64,000 nucleotides of DNA from Vespula vulgaris (GCF_905475345.1 NC_066591.1:5780501-5844500), one strand, 5' to 3'. Positions 24,701-32,920 are shown, counted from the first letter of the stretch. Made by a program: numbers and translations. The notes: a model not told the origin generated them from the sequence alone.

Positions 24701-25260
24701 GCTGAGTATCCCTACTCTGCATTTAAGTCTAAAATCAAAGAAGCTGTTGTATATTTGAGTTAACTGTTCGGTAATACTTGCATGGATGGCATCCGCCAAA
24801 ATTTCTAAGTTCTCTCGTCGAGGTCCAAAGCACAACTGAACTAGTAACTGCAAAGGTCGGTTCATAACCCCACTTTGTTGTCGTCTCTCGAAAGCGAGTA
24901 TCCCTACTCTGCATTTAAGTCTAAAATCAAAGAAGCTGTTGAATATTTGAATTAACTGTTCGTTAATACTTGCATGGATGGCATCTGCGAAAATTTCTAA
25001 GTTCCCTTGTCGAGGTCCAAAGCACAACTGAACTAGTAACTGCAAAGGTCGGTTCATGACCCCACTTTGTTGTCGTCTCTCGAAAGCGAGTATCCCTACT
25101 CTGCATTTAAGTCTAAAATCAAAGAAGCTGTTGTATATTTGAATTAACTGTTCGTTAATACTTGCATGGATGGCATCCGCGAAAATTTCTAAGTTTTCTC
25201 GTCGGAGTCCAAGGCACAACTGCACTAGTAACCGTAAAGGTTTGTCAAAGACCTGATTTT
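15766..25260. repeat. 192-bp satellite array with 17-mer higher-order repeat
   Basis: The landmark TACTCTGCAT starts at 15,881 and again at 25,097, exactly 48 x 192 bp apart, and checks in between also fall in register. That gives 49 monomers with no indel. Monomer variants (for example CCGCCAAAA, GCGCGAAAA and CCACGAAAA at one site; GAAGTTGTTG at another) recur in a fixed order. The rare GTTGTTG variant occurs at 21,287 and 24,551, exactly 3,264 bp or 17 monomers apart, and monomers 4-20 and 21-37 (counted from the right) match class by class apart from a few single differences. A partial third period follows. Homogenised core, diverged edges and higher-order structure are typical of centromeric or pericentromeric satellites. 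The minus strand is open throughout (separate entry). Confidence 0.95.
15857..25057 (-). CDS. giant open frame of 64-residue repeats, coding status doubtful
   Basis: The minus strand is open from a stop at 15,857 to at least 25,225. The first ATG is at 25,057, giving about 3,066 codons; the open region further right would need a GTG start. It is ~48 copies of a 64-residue unit (VQLCFGPRRENLEIF..., SFFDFRLKCRVGIL..., RVFDRPLQLL) that resembles no family I know. There is no signal peptide and no clear heptad pattern. Against coding: among recurrent monomer variants I count about 15 amino-acid-changing classes (G/E, P/L, A/V, D/H, T/N, I/T, S/N, C/Y, R/P/G, F/L/M and others) and only three silent ones (GTC/GTA, TTA/TTG, GCT/GCA), so no purifying selection on protein is visible. 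For coding: no stop and no indel in 9.2 kb. It ends where one G-to-A change makes TGA in the outermost monomer, and a TGA also closes it on the right near 25,267. Most likely a by-product of a 3n-length, recently homogenised satellite. Confidence 0.2.
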   Translation of the reverse strand: MNRPLQLLVQLCFGPRQGNLEIFADAIHASINEQLIQIFNSFFDFRLKCRVGILAFERRQQSGVMNRPLQLLVQLCFGPRRENLEILADAIHASITEQLTQIYNSFFDFRLKCRVGILSFERRQQSRVFDRPLQLLVQLCFGPRRENLEIFADAIHASITEQLIQIYNNFFDFRLKCRVGIIGFERRQQSRVFDRPLQLLVQLCFGLRRENLEIFVDAIHASINEQLIQIYNSFFDFRLKCRVGILAFERRQQSGVMNRPLQLLVQLCFGPRRENLEILADAIHASITEQLTQIYNSFFDFRLKCRVGILGFERRQQSRVFDRPLQLLVQLCFGPRRENLEIFAHAIHASITEQLIQIYNSFFDFRLKCRVGIIGFERRQQSRVFDRPLQLLVQLCFGPRRENLEIFADAIHASITEQLIQIYNSFFDFRLKCRVGILGFERRQQSRVFDRPLQLLVQLCFEPRRENLEIFADAIHASITEQLIQIYNSFFDFRLKCRVGILGFERRQQSRVFDRPLQLLVQLCFGPRRENLEIFADAIHASITEQLIQIYNSFFDFRLKYRVGILAFERRQQSPVLDRPLQLLVQLCFGLRRENLEIFVDAIHASINEQLIQIYNSFFDFRLKCRVGILAFERRQQSGVMNRPLQLLVQLCFGPRRENLEILADAIHASITEQLTQIYNSFFDFRLKCRVGILGFERRQQSRVFDRPLQLLVQLCFGPRRENLEIFAHAIHASITEQLIQIYNSFFDFRLKCRVGILGFERRQQSRVFDRPLQLLVQLCFGPRRENLEIFADAIHASITEQLIQIYNSFFDFRLKCRVGILGFERRQQSRVFDRPLQLLVQLCFGLRRENLEIFVDAIHASINEQLIQIYNSFFDFRLKCRVGILGFERRQQSRVFDRPLQLLVQLCFGLRRENLEIFVDAIHASINEQLIQIYNSFFDFRLKCRVGIIGFERRQQSRVFDRPLQLLVQLCFEPRRENLEIFADAIHASITEQLIQIYNSFFDFRLKCRVGILGFERRQQSRVFDRPLQLLVQLCFGLRRENLEIFVDAIHASINEQLTQIYNSFFDFRLKCRVGILAFERRQQSPVLDRPLQLLVQLCFEPRRENLEIFADAIHASITEQLTQIYNSFFDFRLKCRVGILGFERRQQSRVFDRPLQLLVQLCFGPRRENLEIFAHAIHASITEQLIQIYNSFFDFRLKCRVGIIGFERRQQSRVFDRPLQLLVQLCFGPRRENLEIFADAIHASITEQLIQIYNNFFDFRLKCRVGIIGFERRQQSRVFDRPLQLLVQLCFGLRRENLEIFVDAIHASINEQLIQIYNSFFDFRLKCRVGILAFERRQQSGVMNRPLQLLVQLCFGPRRENLEILADAIHASITEQLTQIYNSFFDFRLKCRVGILGFERRQQSRVFDRPLQLLVQLCFGPRRENLEIFADAIHASITEQLIQIYNSFFDFRLKCRVGIIGFERRQQSRVFDRPLQLLVQLCFGPRRENLEIFADAIHASITEQLIQIYNSFFDFRLKCRVGILGFERRQQSRVFDRPLQLLVQLCFEPRRENLEIFADAIHASITEQLIQIYNSFFDFRLKCRVGILGFERRQQSRVFDRPLQLLVQLCFGPRRENLEIFADAIHASITEQLIQIYNSFFDFRLKYRVGILAFERRQQSPVLDRPLQLLVQLCFGLRRENLEIFVDAIHASINEQLIQIYNSFFDFRLKCRVGILAFERRQQSGVMNRPLQLLVQLCFGPRRENLEILADAIHASITEQLTQIYNSFFDFRLKCRVGILGFERRQQSRVFDRPLQLLVQLCFGPRRENLEIFAHAIHASITEQLIQIYNSFFDFRLKCRVGIIGFERRQQSRVFDRPLQLLVQLCFGPRRENLEIFADAIHASITEQLIQIYNSFFDFRLKCRVGILGFERRQQSRVFDRPLQLLVQLCFGLRRENLEIFVDAIHASINEQLIQIYNSFFDFRLKCRVGILGFERRQQSRVFDRPLQLLVQLCFGLRRENLEIFVDAIHASINEQLIQIYNSFFDFRLKCRVGIIGFERRQQSRVFDRPLQLLVQLCFEPRRENLEIFADAIHASITEQLIQIYNSFFDFRLKCRVGILGFERRQQSRVFDRPLQLLVQLCFGLRRENLEIFVDAIHASINEQLTQIYNSFFDFRLKCRVGILAFERRQQSPVLDRPLQLLVQLCFEPRRENLEIFADAIHASITEQLTQIYNSFFDFRLKCRVGILGFERRQQSRVFDRPLQLLVQLCFGPRRENLEIFAHAIHASITEQLIQIYNSFFDFRLKCRVGIIGFERRQQSRVFDRPLQLLVQLCFGPRRENLEIFADAIHASITEQLIQIYNSFFDFRLKCRVGILGFERRQQSRVFDRPLQLLVQLCFEPRRENLEIFADAIHASITEQLIQIYNSFFDFRLKCRVGILGFERRQQSRVFDRPLQLLVQLCFGPRRENLEIFADAIHASITEQLIQIYNSFFDFRLKCRVGILGFERRQQSRVFDRPLQLLVQLRFGPRRENLEIFADAIHASITEQLIQIYNSFFDFRLKYRVGILAFERRQQSPVLDRPLQLLVQLCFGLRRENLEIFVDAIHASINEQLIQIYNSFFDFRLKCRVGILAFERRQQSGVMNRPLQLLVQLCFGPRRENLEILADAIHASITEQLTQIYNSFFDFRLKCRVGILGFERRQQSRVFDRPLQLLVQLCFGPRRENLEIFAHAIHASITEQLIQIYNSFFDFRLKCRVGIIGFERRQQSRVFDRPLQLLVQLCFGPRRENLEIFADAIHASITEQLIQIYNSFFDFRLKCRVGILGFERRQQSRVFDRPLQLLVQLCFEPRRENLEIFADAIHASITEQLIQIYNSFFDFRLKCRVGILGFERRQQSRVFDRPLQLLVQLCFGLRRENLEIFVDAIHASINEQLTQIYNSFFDFRLKCRVGILAFERRQQSPVLDRPLQLLVQLCFGLRRENLEIFVDAIHASINEQLTQIYNSFFDFRLKCRVGILAFERRQQSGVMNRPLQLLVQLCFGPRRENLEIFADAIHASITEQLTQTYNSFFDFRLKCRVGILGFER

Positions 25261-26340
25261 GTTGTCCTCACGGGTTGGAGAATATCCTCACCTCCCGATT
25301 TTATTCTAAAATAAAATAATTCGTGTGAAATAATGAAAGAATGAGTGATCGCATAACGAACTTACATTAACTCTTCGTTATTACTTGCAGAGAACGCGTA
25401 TTGCGAGAACTGCGGTGTGTACACGTCGAAGTTCAAAGCACAATTGTATCAGTGACTGTCAAAGTCGGTCAAATGTCTGATTTATTGTCATCACGGATGG
25501 GAAATTATTCCCACTTCACGATTTAATTCTGAAATAAAATAAATCGTATAGATTATTAAAAGAATGAGAGATGTAATAATATACTTACATTAACTCTTCT
25601 GTATTACTTGTGGAGAATGCGTACTCCGAGAACTGCGATGTGAACGCGTCGAAATTCGAAGCAAGACTGGACCATTAACTGTCAAAGTCGGTGAAAGGTC
25701 CGACTGTGTTGTCACGAGTGGGAGAGTATCCCCCATTACACCATTTAATTCTAAAATAAAAATAATTATGTACTTACGTTAACTCTTCGTTATTACTTGC
25801 GGGGAACGCATCCTATGAGTACTGCAATGTGCACTCGTCGGCGTATAAAAGGAAACTAACAAAATAATAGTCAAAGTAAATAAAAGTCATATATGTTCTT
25901 ATTACACAAGGCCAATGATCGCGGAACGAAAATTTTTAAGTATTAAAATTATAAACCAAAATTATTTTGTTTCTCTCGCGTTGTCATCTTTGTAATGTTA
26001 AACAAATGTACTATTGTTTAAATATTAATGTTTTGTATTGAGCGAATATTAAAAAATATTTAAATAAATGTAAAATTAGCGAAAGTATTATATTTTAAGC
26101 TTTCGTTTTCGAAATGAAAGAGCTGTGATACTCATTCATCGGCGTACAAAGGGAAACTAACAAAATAATCATCAAAGTAAATAAAAGTCGTATATGTTTG
26201 TTACACCAAACCAATGATGCCGAGACGAAAATTTCGAAGTATTAACATATTAAATTGAAATTATTTTGTTTCTCGTATGATATGGTCTTTGTGTTGTTAA
26301 ATGAATGTATTATTGTTTAAATATTAATTTTTTTTTATTG
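25260..26340. repeat. diverged right flank of the 192-bp satellite
   Basis: About five degenerate monomers. The first three keep TTAACTCTTCG.TATTACTTG, GTCAAAGTCGGT and a TTCTAAAATAAAA-type word. The last two (from about 25,840 and 26,140) share GGCGTA.AAAGG.AACTAACA and AAAATAATCATCAAAGTAAA-like sequence. On the minus strand, two units have GTAAGT donors (ending at 25,365 and 25,588) exactly 60 nt upstream of TTTTAG/TTTCAG acceptors (25,306 and 25,529). A third has the same words only 27 nt apart, too short for an intron. Confidence 0.75.
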
Positions 26341-26627
26341 CGTGTACGTAAACCTATATTTATATGAGGCCGCGTTCGCAAGTCAGGGCATCATCGCGTT
26401 AAAAAGATATTCGCGAAAATAAAATCAGCCTTTCGCGTCGCACTTTTTTTTCAATTTTCCTGTTTTATTTTCATAATATTTATATTTCTCTCATTTTTTA
26501 ATGATGCTCTGATCAATAATTTTGCATTAATAGTTGTGATCGATTGATATTTTGTATTACATTTGATCTTCATATACGATCATATACACTCACACATACG
26601 CACGTACACAGAGGTATATGATCATAT

Positions 26628-26675
<48 letters not shown>

Positions 26676-27320
26676 TACATATATATATACATACATACAT
26701 ACATACATACATATAGAGGTATACGATATATAAAAGTAACACACACGCCATCTCCGGATTTCTCTACACATATTACGTACACACTTTTAATTGGGTTCAA
26801 TAATAATATGATCTCACTTTTTTCAGATTTCTAAAAATTTCCCGAACTACACACAGAGCATTGGATATACCAATTTATACATCTCTTTGTTACTTACAGG
26901 TAAGTTTATCTTATTTTAATACATATAGCAAGGCTTAATAGAGAGAGATAGGTAACATACAATATGGAGGTCATATTAGGTCGTGTATCTCGATGCGATA
27001 TTAAAACAAAAACAATCGAGCGTTCGAACTTCCTCAAGGCTAGAGGAGAGATGTTTATTCCCATATAACATTTAGACGAGTACAGATCTACGAAAGCACT
27101 AATTAATTTTATTTTAATTATGCATTTTATTACAAAACTTCTTTATTCTAACTTTATCACGATTACTTTAATATTATAGAAATTTTATTGTCTCATGGGA
27201 TGGTATAGAAATTCTTATACTTTTTATGTTATTCGTCATCAAATTTACTCCTTCAGCTATTATTTTATTTCAGAATTATTACATATCATGATAGAATTTA
27301 TTACATTTTTATTAACGATC
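26340..27320. other. A/T-rich spacer with microsatellites
   Basis: No gene visible. It contains the (TA)n/(CATA)n run described separately and, at 26,898, an acceptor directly joined to a donor, TTACTTACAG|GTAAGT, after a T/C-rich stretch. Confidence 0.6.
26633..26713. repeat. (TA)n and (CATA)n microsatellite
   Basis: About 20 TA dinucleotides followed after a short break by CATA tetranucleotides. Confidence 0.95.
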
Positions 27321-27325
27321 AGGTT

Positions 27326-27412
27326 TCCGTATGCAGTTACCTCCAAGTTTTGAGAACTGAGCAATCGATATTGTTCGGCTTTGTATCTTAAGATACAAAG
27401 CGAGCAATGTTA
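27326..27412 (-). other. hairpin element, diverged reverse copy R3
   Basis: On the minus strand the end of the element reads ACTTGGAGGTAACTGCATACGG, matching the GGAGGTTGCTGC...GGAGACC end of the left-hand copies. Its centre is a perfect 24-bp palindrome (27,378-27,401; half-site GCTTTGTATCTT), extended by ATTG/CAAT pairing outside it. Confidence 0.5.
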
Positions 27413-28588
27413 TTTTTATTAATATCACGATTTTCAGGTTAAATATATTTTCTATTCTACGTATATTCACCATTATATGCGCATATTTTAAAATTAAAAA
27501 TCTGTTTTTATATAGATATACTGAGCTTCATAACGAAGAAAGAAAGATAACATACAAATAATAGCGTTGAGTTCCCCACTAATTGCCAAATAATTCTTGG
27601 AAATGAACCCAGCAAGAAAGAAAAGAAAAACAATGACAGTGATCATATTCTACTATACGTATATCTATACATATATATATTTGTATACGCTGTACTAGAC
27701 GAAACACTTGGGAACTATCAACAATACACATGTATACAATCGAAGGATAACCAAGAGGACGACCTTTCTAGTTCATCTGTACTCAGTTCTTGATTGTGTC
27801 AGCAGCCGTCCAGACGTGTTCAGACTTGCTCCTGCTTTGTTAATATCGGTTCGTCTAATTTCACATTTTCATTATATATAATATTTTATAAGTTTGATTT
27901 AATCATTTACGATTCATTAATCTTATTTTATATCATATTAGATTTCAATATACACTATTATATGTTGCATATCCGACTCACATTTTCACATATGTGGACA
28001 GATTTATGTATATAGATTGACTTAATCGTTTTCTATATTAATAATCTTTTTGAATTTTGTCATATTTAATTAATGTTGAAAATAATCGATAACAATTATC
28101 ATGTAATTTCTATTACTCTTTCTTCTATACGTACTATATATAGAAGTAACTTTTAAGAAACTTTAAGACGCGTCACGTATATGCATATATAAATTATATG
28201 TAATCTGTACATACACTCATATGTTTATACATATTCATATACAATTTTATTCTATATTAATAATAGTTTGAATATTTTCAGGTTATTATTCATCATATTG
28301 GCCAATATAATATTCATCAATTTGTCTGGACGTCTACACATTTGATAGCAGTTCTCATATACTTCCTCCTGCTCTTCATATATAAGTATACGCAGTAAGT
28401 TTATGGTTAAAATATTTTTATTTCATTTCAATTAATATAAAAAATTCGATATTAATTCTAACGAACTATCTACTGTACTATATGATTTCGAGTCTTCTAT
28501 AGTAGTCCTGTTATAAGTTTCTATGCTCTATTATATCCAGAACTTTTATTATATAATATTTTATATGTTTTTAAAGAAATTTATATAT
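27412..28588. other. A/T-rich stretch, no gene seen
   Basis: Low-complexity A/T-rich sequence. The 73-codon plus-strand frame near 27,794 starts at a non-ATG codon and has Phe/Ile/Tyr-rich, random-looking composition. I see no supported feature. Confidence 0.5.
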
Positions 28589-28700
28589 GGATCTCCATAC
28601 GCAGCTACCTCCTTGTGGTGGGATCCGGAAATCGGTATTGCGAACGTTCGTATATTTTATATTATACAACGTACGCACTACCGGGCCAAAGGCTGACGTT
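28588..28700 (-). other. hairpin element, reverse copy R1
   Basis: On the minus strand it carries GGCCCGGTAGTGCG, the loop, CGCAATACCGAT, TCCCACCACAAGGAGGTAGC and GGAGATCC, the same order as left-hand copies. The arms CGGTATTGCG (28,633-28,642) and CGCACTACCG (28,674-28,683) pair at 9 of 10 positions. The loop sequence is unrelated to that of the left copies. Confidence 0.6.
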
Positions 28701-28711
28701 CGGTGTATTAG

Positions 28712-28810
28712 GAAATAATTTTGATTAAATATTAATTTATTAAAAATTTGTTGAAACAATTCAAAACATTTGTTGAAATAATTTTGATTAAATATTAATT
28801 TATTAAACAT
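28712..28810. repeat. 64-bp direct duplication
   Basis: GAAATAATTTTGATTAAATA and the sequence after it occur at 28,712 and again at 28,776. The small minus-strand frame over it simply repeats with the DNA. Confidence 0.8.
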
Positions 28811-29340
28811 TTGTTCAATTTTACATTGAATTTAAGGAATATTAAGAAACACCGAGAATAATGAAAATGTAATTAAAGTATAATAAAAGTTAAATTAAAA
28901 TAGAATAAAATTTCAAGATGCGTTTAATCGTTTAATTAATATTATAAATATTATAATTTCAATTTTACTGCTCCTTGTCTAGTTTTACTTTAATGCTATA
29001 TCTATTCTGATTTAGAGGTATCCACGCAATTAGTATACTTCTGTGAACATATCTCTATCGCGATTATATCTATTTTTAAACGATAGATACAACGCGATCT
29101 TGATCGTTTGCTTTTACATATTCATTCATTTTAATATAGCTTACAAGTTTTGCAGTTACATCTTTTGAATAGTACTTTTTTTTATTATTATAGCATACAA
29201 AGGATGTAATATAAATTTATGATTTAAAAACATGTAATTTGAATAATGTGATATGATATTTAATATTGAATATTTAATATTTAATATATAATATTTCATA
29301 CGATATAAATTGTAGAAATAAACGCCACAGCTTGCTTTAA
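28810..29340. other. A/T-rich stretch, no gene seen
   Basis: A/T-rich, with short ATATTTAATATTTAATA-like runs near 29,265. Nothing supported. Confidence 0.5.
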
Positions 29341-29880
29341 CAATTTTTATTCAACAGGTCTTCAGTTGTAGATCGCGCGCAATGCGATTTTAGAGTCAGT
29401 GCTTGTGCGAAACAGTTTGATTATTTTGCAACCGTATAGGTTGCTTTAAAAATAAAATAAAATAAAATCGCGAATTAGAGTCAGTGTTGTTCGCCGTTTA
29501 GAATTTCTCGGTCGCGTTAGTAAATCAAAAAACAAGAATTTATGTCATATTCTTGTTAAAATCATATGTTCGCCGTGTTGTTAGAATCATTAACACACTT
29601 TCGGCCTATTCGGGAGAAGAGGATTGCGTTGCGATAAATATTGTAATGGTCGAAAGTGTGAACTTAAAAATTCATCCTCTTCATCTTTACCGACGATTGT
29701 AAAGCTTCGTTTGGATAAAATTACACGTAAGTATTTTTCTTTATTTTAATCATTACTTCTCATTCATCAATAAGTTCATAGTTTTTTTTTTTACTATTTC
29801 CATTCATTAAAGATATTCCTTTTAATATGAAATATATAACTAATCATTTTTTGTGCCTTATTAATTACAGATCAATCAAC

Positions 29881-29932
29881 GATTCAACGATTCAACGATT
29901 CAACGATTCAACGATTCAACGATTCAACGATA
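29881..29932 (+). repeat. octamer tandem repeat CGATTCAA
   Basis: About six copies of CGATTCAA immediately after the candidate acceptor at 29,871. The left arm has no matching repeat, so this expansion is specific to the right arm. Confidence 0.9.
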
Positions 29933-30245
29933 ATTTCAACCAACTTCACGACATCATTCGACCTCCTACGAGGGGGACGAGTGTTTTGGAGCCATCGCAG
30001 AACTTCTTAAGTAGTGAGTGAAAAGTTTAAAGTTCCTCTGGTACCCATCATGCCGAGGATGAAAGGTCCTTATCGGCACGGGTCACTGGTTGTATTCGCA
30101 GACGTCCCATGTCCGAAACGAGCAAAAGTGTCCGTGATTAAGATCTTTGATTTTATTCACGAGTGATCCCTATATGTTTAATTAGATATTTTCTTGTGCA
30201 TATTTTATTATTATTATTATATACATATATCTAGATCAGGCCAGG

Positions 30246-30476
30246 GTCTTCTTGTTTCAAAGTCGTTTAATCTACAGTGCTGTTTATTAGCACTTTTTTC
30301 TCTTTTCGTTTTTGCTCGCGATATTATTAATGAAATCGGGCATTCATTTACCCGATTTCGGTATAAAGCATATAACGTGGTTTACGTTACATGCATTGCT
30401 TCGTACTTAGTCCATTTAATCGCGATTTACTTCGATATTTCGAAATATCGATTTACCAACAAATGAGCAAGAAGAC
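30246..30476 (+). other. RNA-like domain closed by a 9-bp long-range stem
   Basis: GTCTTCTTG and CAAGAAGAC are perfectly complementary. Inside lie three further hairpins: GAAATCGGG/CCCGATTTC (30,332-30,340 with 30,351-30,359), TAACGT/ACGTTA (30,373-30,389), and the 20-bp perfect palindrome TCGATATTTCGAAATATCGA (30,432-30,451). The same closing pair, on the other strand, closes a 137-nt domain at 13,298-13,434. Confidence 0.6.
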
Positions 30477-30730
30477 AAACCCCTTTCGCGACGGATAGAT
30501 TCTGGCAGTTAAGTGGTGGATTATAATCCCGTTCTTTCATTAGAACAGCCATTTGATGAAAGGAGTCGTCCGAGGTTTTTTATTAAAATTATATATTTCT
30601 TAATAATGAAATTTCATAACTGCATAATGCGTATGCATATATACGAGCTATGTGCATATTTCATCCCTCCATGTCAACGACTGCCTACCGCGGGTCGCTC
30701 AAAGGCCCTTAAGCGGTGTATACAGGTGGG

Positions 30731-30820
30731 GTTGCAAAACTATTTTTGCAACTTATTATTTTTTTACCACTTTTAGTGGTAAAACCCATATGTGGTGGTC
30801 ACACTCATATGTGGTGACCG
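30731..30820 (+). other. cluster of three consecutive hairpins
   Basis: GTTGCAAAA (30,731-30,739) pairs with TTTTGCAAC (30,744-30,752). TTTTACCACT (30,762-30,771) pairs with AGTGGTAAAA (30,775-30,784) around TTT. GGTCAC (30,797-30,802) pairs with GTGACC (30,814-30,819). All are perfect. CATATGTGGTG also occurs twice here as a direct repeat. Confidence 0.7.
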
Positions 30821-31145
30821 CCTACCATCATCCATCCTTGCTTGAGCTCTTGCTAATAAGACGTGCAAAGAGACTCTAGAGTCACAGTCCGCTTAAATGT
30901 TTTTATATATATATATTTTTATATATTTTTTTATATATTTTTTTATATATATTATAAATTAATCATTTTTTAGCTCAGGATTTTCAGCACTAATATACTA
31001 ATACCCGTTTCTCCCCCCATGCTTTCTGCGTTCTCATCTATGCGTTTAACCCAGGTGTTACTCGTGTGGGTGAGAAACAGTTAGTGTGGATTTAGTTTTA
31101 AGTTTTCCTCTTTAGCGGCTGTCATTGTGCTGGTGATTGCACGGT

Positions 31146-31187
31146 GTACCTTGCACTTGTATGTGCGTTTTAGGAAGTGCATTGTAC
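31146..31187 (+). other. 13-position hairpin
   Basis: GTACCTTGCACTT (31,146-31,158) and AAGTGCATTGTAC (31,175-31,187) pair at 11 of 13 positions. Confidence 0.5.
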
Positions 31188-31644
31188 ATCGTTTCGCGAT
31201 AACTTTTAAATAGATATATTATATATCTAATATATAATTATATCAATATCGATTTGCATAATAGTTACCACATTCTTGTGGAAAATTTTAAATACTCGTA
31301 TATATTACTAGTATCTATATGTATACTAGTATGTACTAGTATTTTTGCTTTAGTCATGTATGCAATAATCATTAGCCTTGGCAGTCGATTTCAGCAAATG
31401 GTACGTACTCCTAAATATTATTAGAAAAAATACGCGGTTGAACTAGGGTGTCGGAGGTGCCCCGGGGCATGCTCTCTAGTGTAGGCTTTTGCACCCTGGT
31501 GGAGTGTGAGAGAACCGTGGAGTGTATGTGTTGGTGTGAATGTTTGCACTTTTTAAATATAGGTCATAGGCAGGCAGGTAGCATACTTTTCTGAGTGAAT
31601 GTTTCAATTAATTTTAAGTAGGTAGGGACCGGGTAAGGATGCGA

Positions 31645-31664
31645 TTCCCACTCAGGAGTGGGAA
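31645..31664 (+). other. TCAGGA-centred palindrome
   Basis: TTCCCACTCAGGAGTGGGAA: nine paired bases on each side of AG. It shares the centre CACTC-AG-GAGTG with the family at 33,444-35,582, but with different outer arms that still pair. Confidence 0.75.
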
Positions 31665-32781
31665 GTCCTTTCTCCGGGGATTTGTGAAGTTTCAGCAAAT
31701 TTTACAATCCTTCAGCATGGCTGAACTTTATCTTTTTATATATTTTTTTTTAATTTTTTTTTTTTCTTACATCTTTTGCTGACACTTTGCATACGCAATA
31801 AATCAGTATCAAACAGTTCGAAAAACTTTGCACCCAATGAGAACATCAGATACATCCCATATCTTTTGAACTTAGCAAAGGATTTTGAATTAGTTCGATA
31901 CTTAGTTTTAAATTAATTCTTGCACTTCGCGATTCTTACAATATTTATTATCTATATATTTCTTATTTAGAGATAGAATATACCTGCATAAGTAAAATGG
32001 AAATATTACAATTCTTGTGATTTTGACATTTTACCGAAACTATATTCATCTTTTAAGTGCAACGAGTTAATATTAGTTTGTAATAGGTTCATCGAATAGA
32101 ACGAATATTATGTCTGCTGGAGCATTCGATTAAATGTGCCTGTGTTATTGTGTACGGTTGGTGGATTCTTTGAGTCCATTGATTGTCCACAGGCTAGGAT
32201 AGCTTTACGCGTTAGTTGAAATATTTCTACAAGGATCTTTTATCTTTATTTTTATTTTTTTTAATTAAATAAATAGATAAATAAATAAATAAAGATCATT
32301 AGAAAATCGAGACGCACCTAGGCAGAGTAGAAAACGCAGTTGAGAATACGCGTTGGGACTCGTCAGTGCCGTTTGGGGTGATTCATTCGCGAATTTTGCC
32401 ATACTTCAGTGGTTATACTATTTAGAAGAAATCGATACTTTACGTCGCAAGCGCTTACCGCTCGTTAGGTTAAGAAAAAAAAGAAAAAAAAAAAGAAAAA
32501 ACAGAACAACCTGCGTGCGAAAATGTGTTTTCACTTCCCAACCCCTTAGCTTGCGACTATTGCGTCTCGTTCAATTCGTGCGTTTACACGAGTGGTTTGA
32601 GTCTTGTTGCGTAAAGTGAGATCAGGTCGGGATTAGGTCGGTTTAGCTTAGGGACGATTTCATTCTTGTAGTAGCAACCACTGCAGTATGTCAATCTTTG
32701 TGGGTGCGTTGCTTCGAACGGTAGGGCGTTTTTTGATGCGTAAACTTATCTTGCGTCGCACGTAAGGAATGCTCCAATGCA

Positions 32782-32857
32782 GTGGTTAGGGCACGAAGCA
32801 AGAAGTGGCTATGTGCCGAAGAGGCTCCCACATATTGTGGCTCAAGAGGGCAACTAT
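32782..32857 (+). other. 76-bp conserved block, right copy
   Basis: Right-hand counterpart of 12,778-12,854, about 91% identical on the opposite strand. It contains GGTTAGGGCACGAAGC, the small CCACA-TAT-TGTGG hairpin and GGCTCAAGAGGGCAAC. Confidence 0.7.
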
Positions 32858-32858
32858 C

Positions 32859-32920
32859 GACCACAAGTCATTTTTCAAAGGTGATCGGTATGTCGAACCC
32901 TTCGTTAATGGCTTGTGGTC
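32859..32920 (+). other. 13-position hairpin next to conserved block
   Basis: GACCACAAGTCAT (32,859-32,871) pairs with ATGGCTTGTGGTC (32,908-32,920) at 12 of 13 positions plus a T-G. It directly follows the conserved block, as does the unrelated hairpin in the left arm. Confidence 0.6.

Noticed and set aside
1..25260. CRISPR array
   Set aside because: Repeats of 192 and 234 bp are contiguous with no unique spacers, there are no cas genes, and the sequence is eukaryotic.
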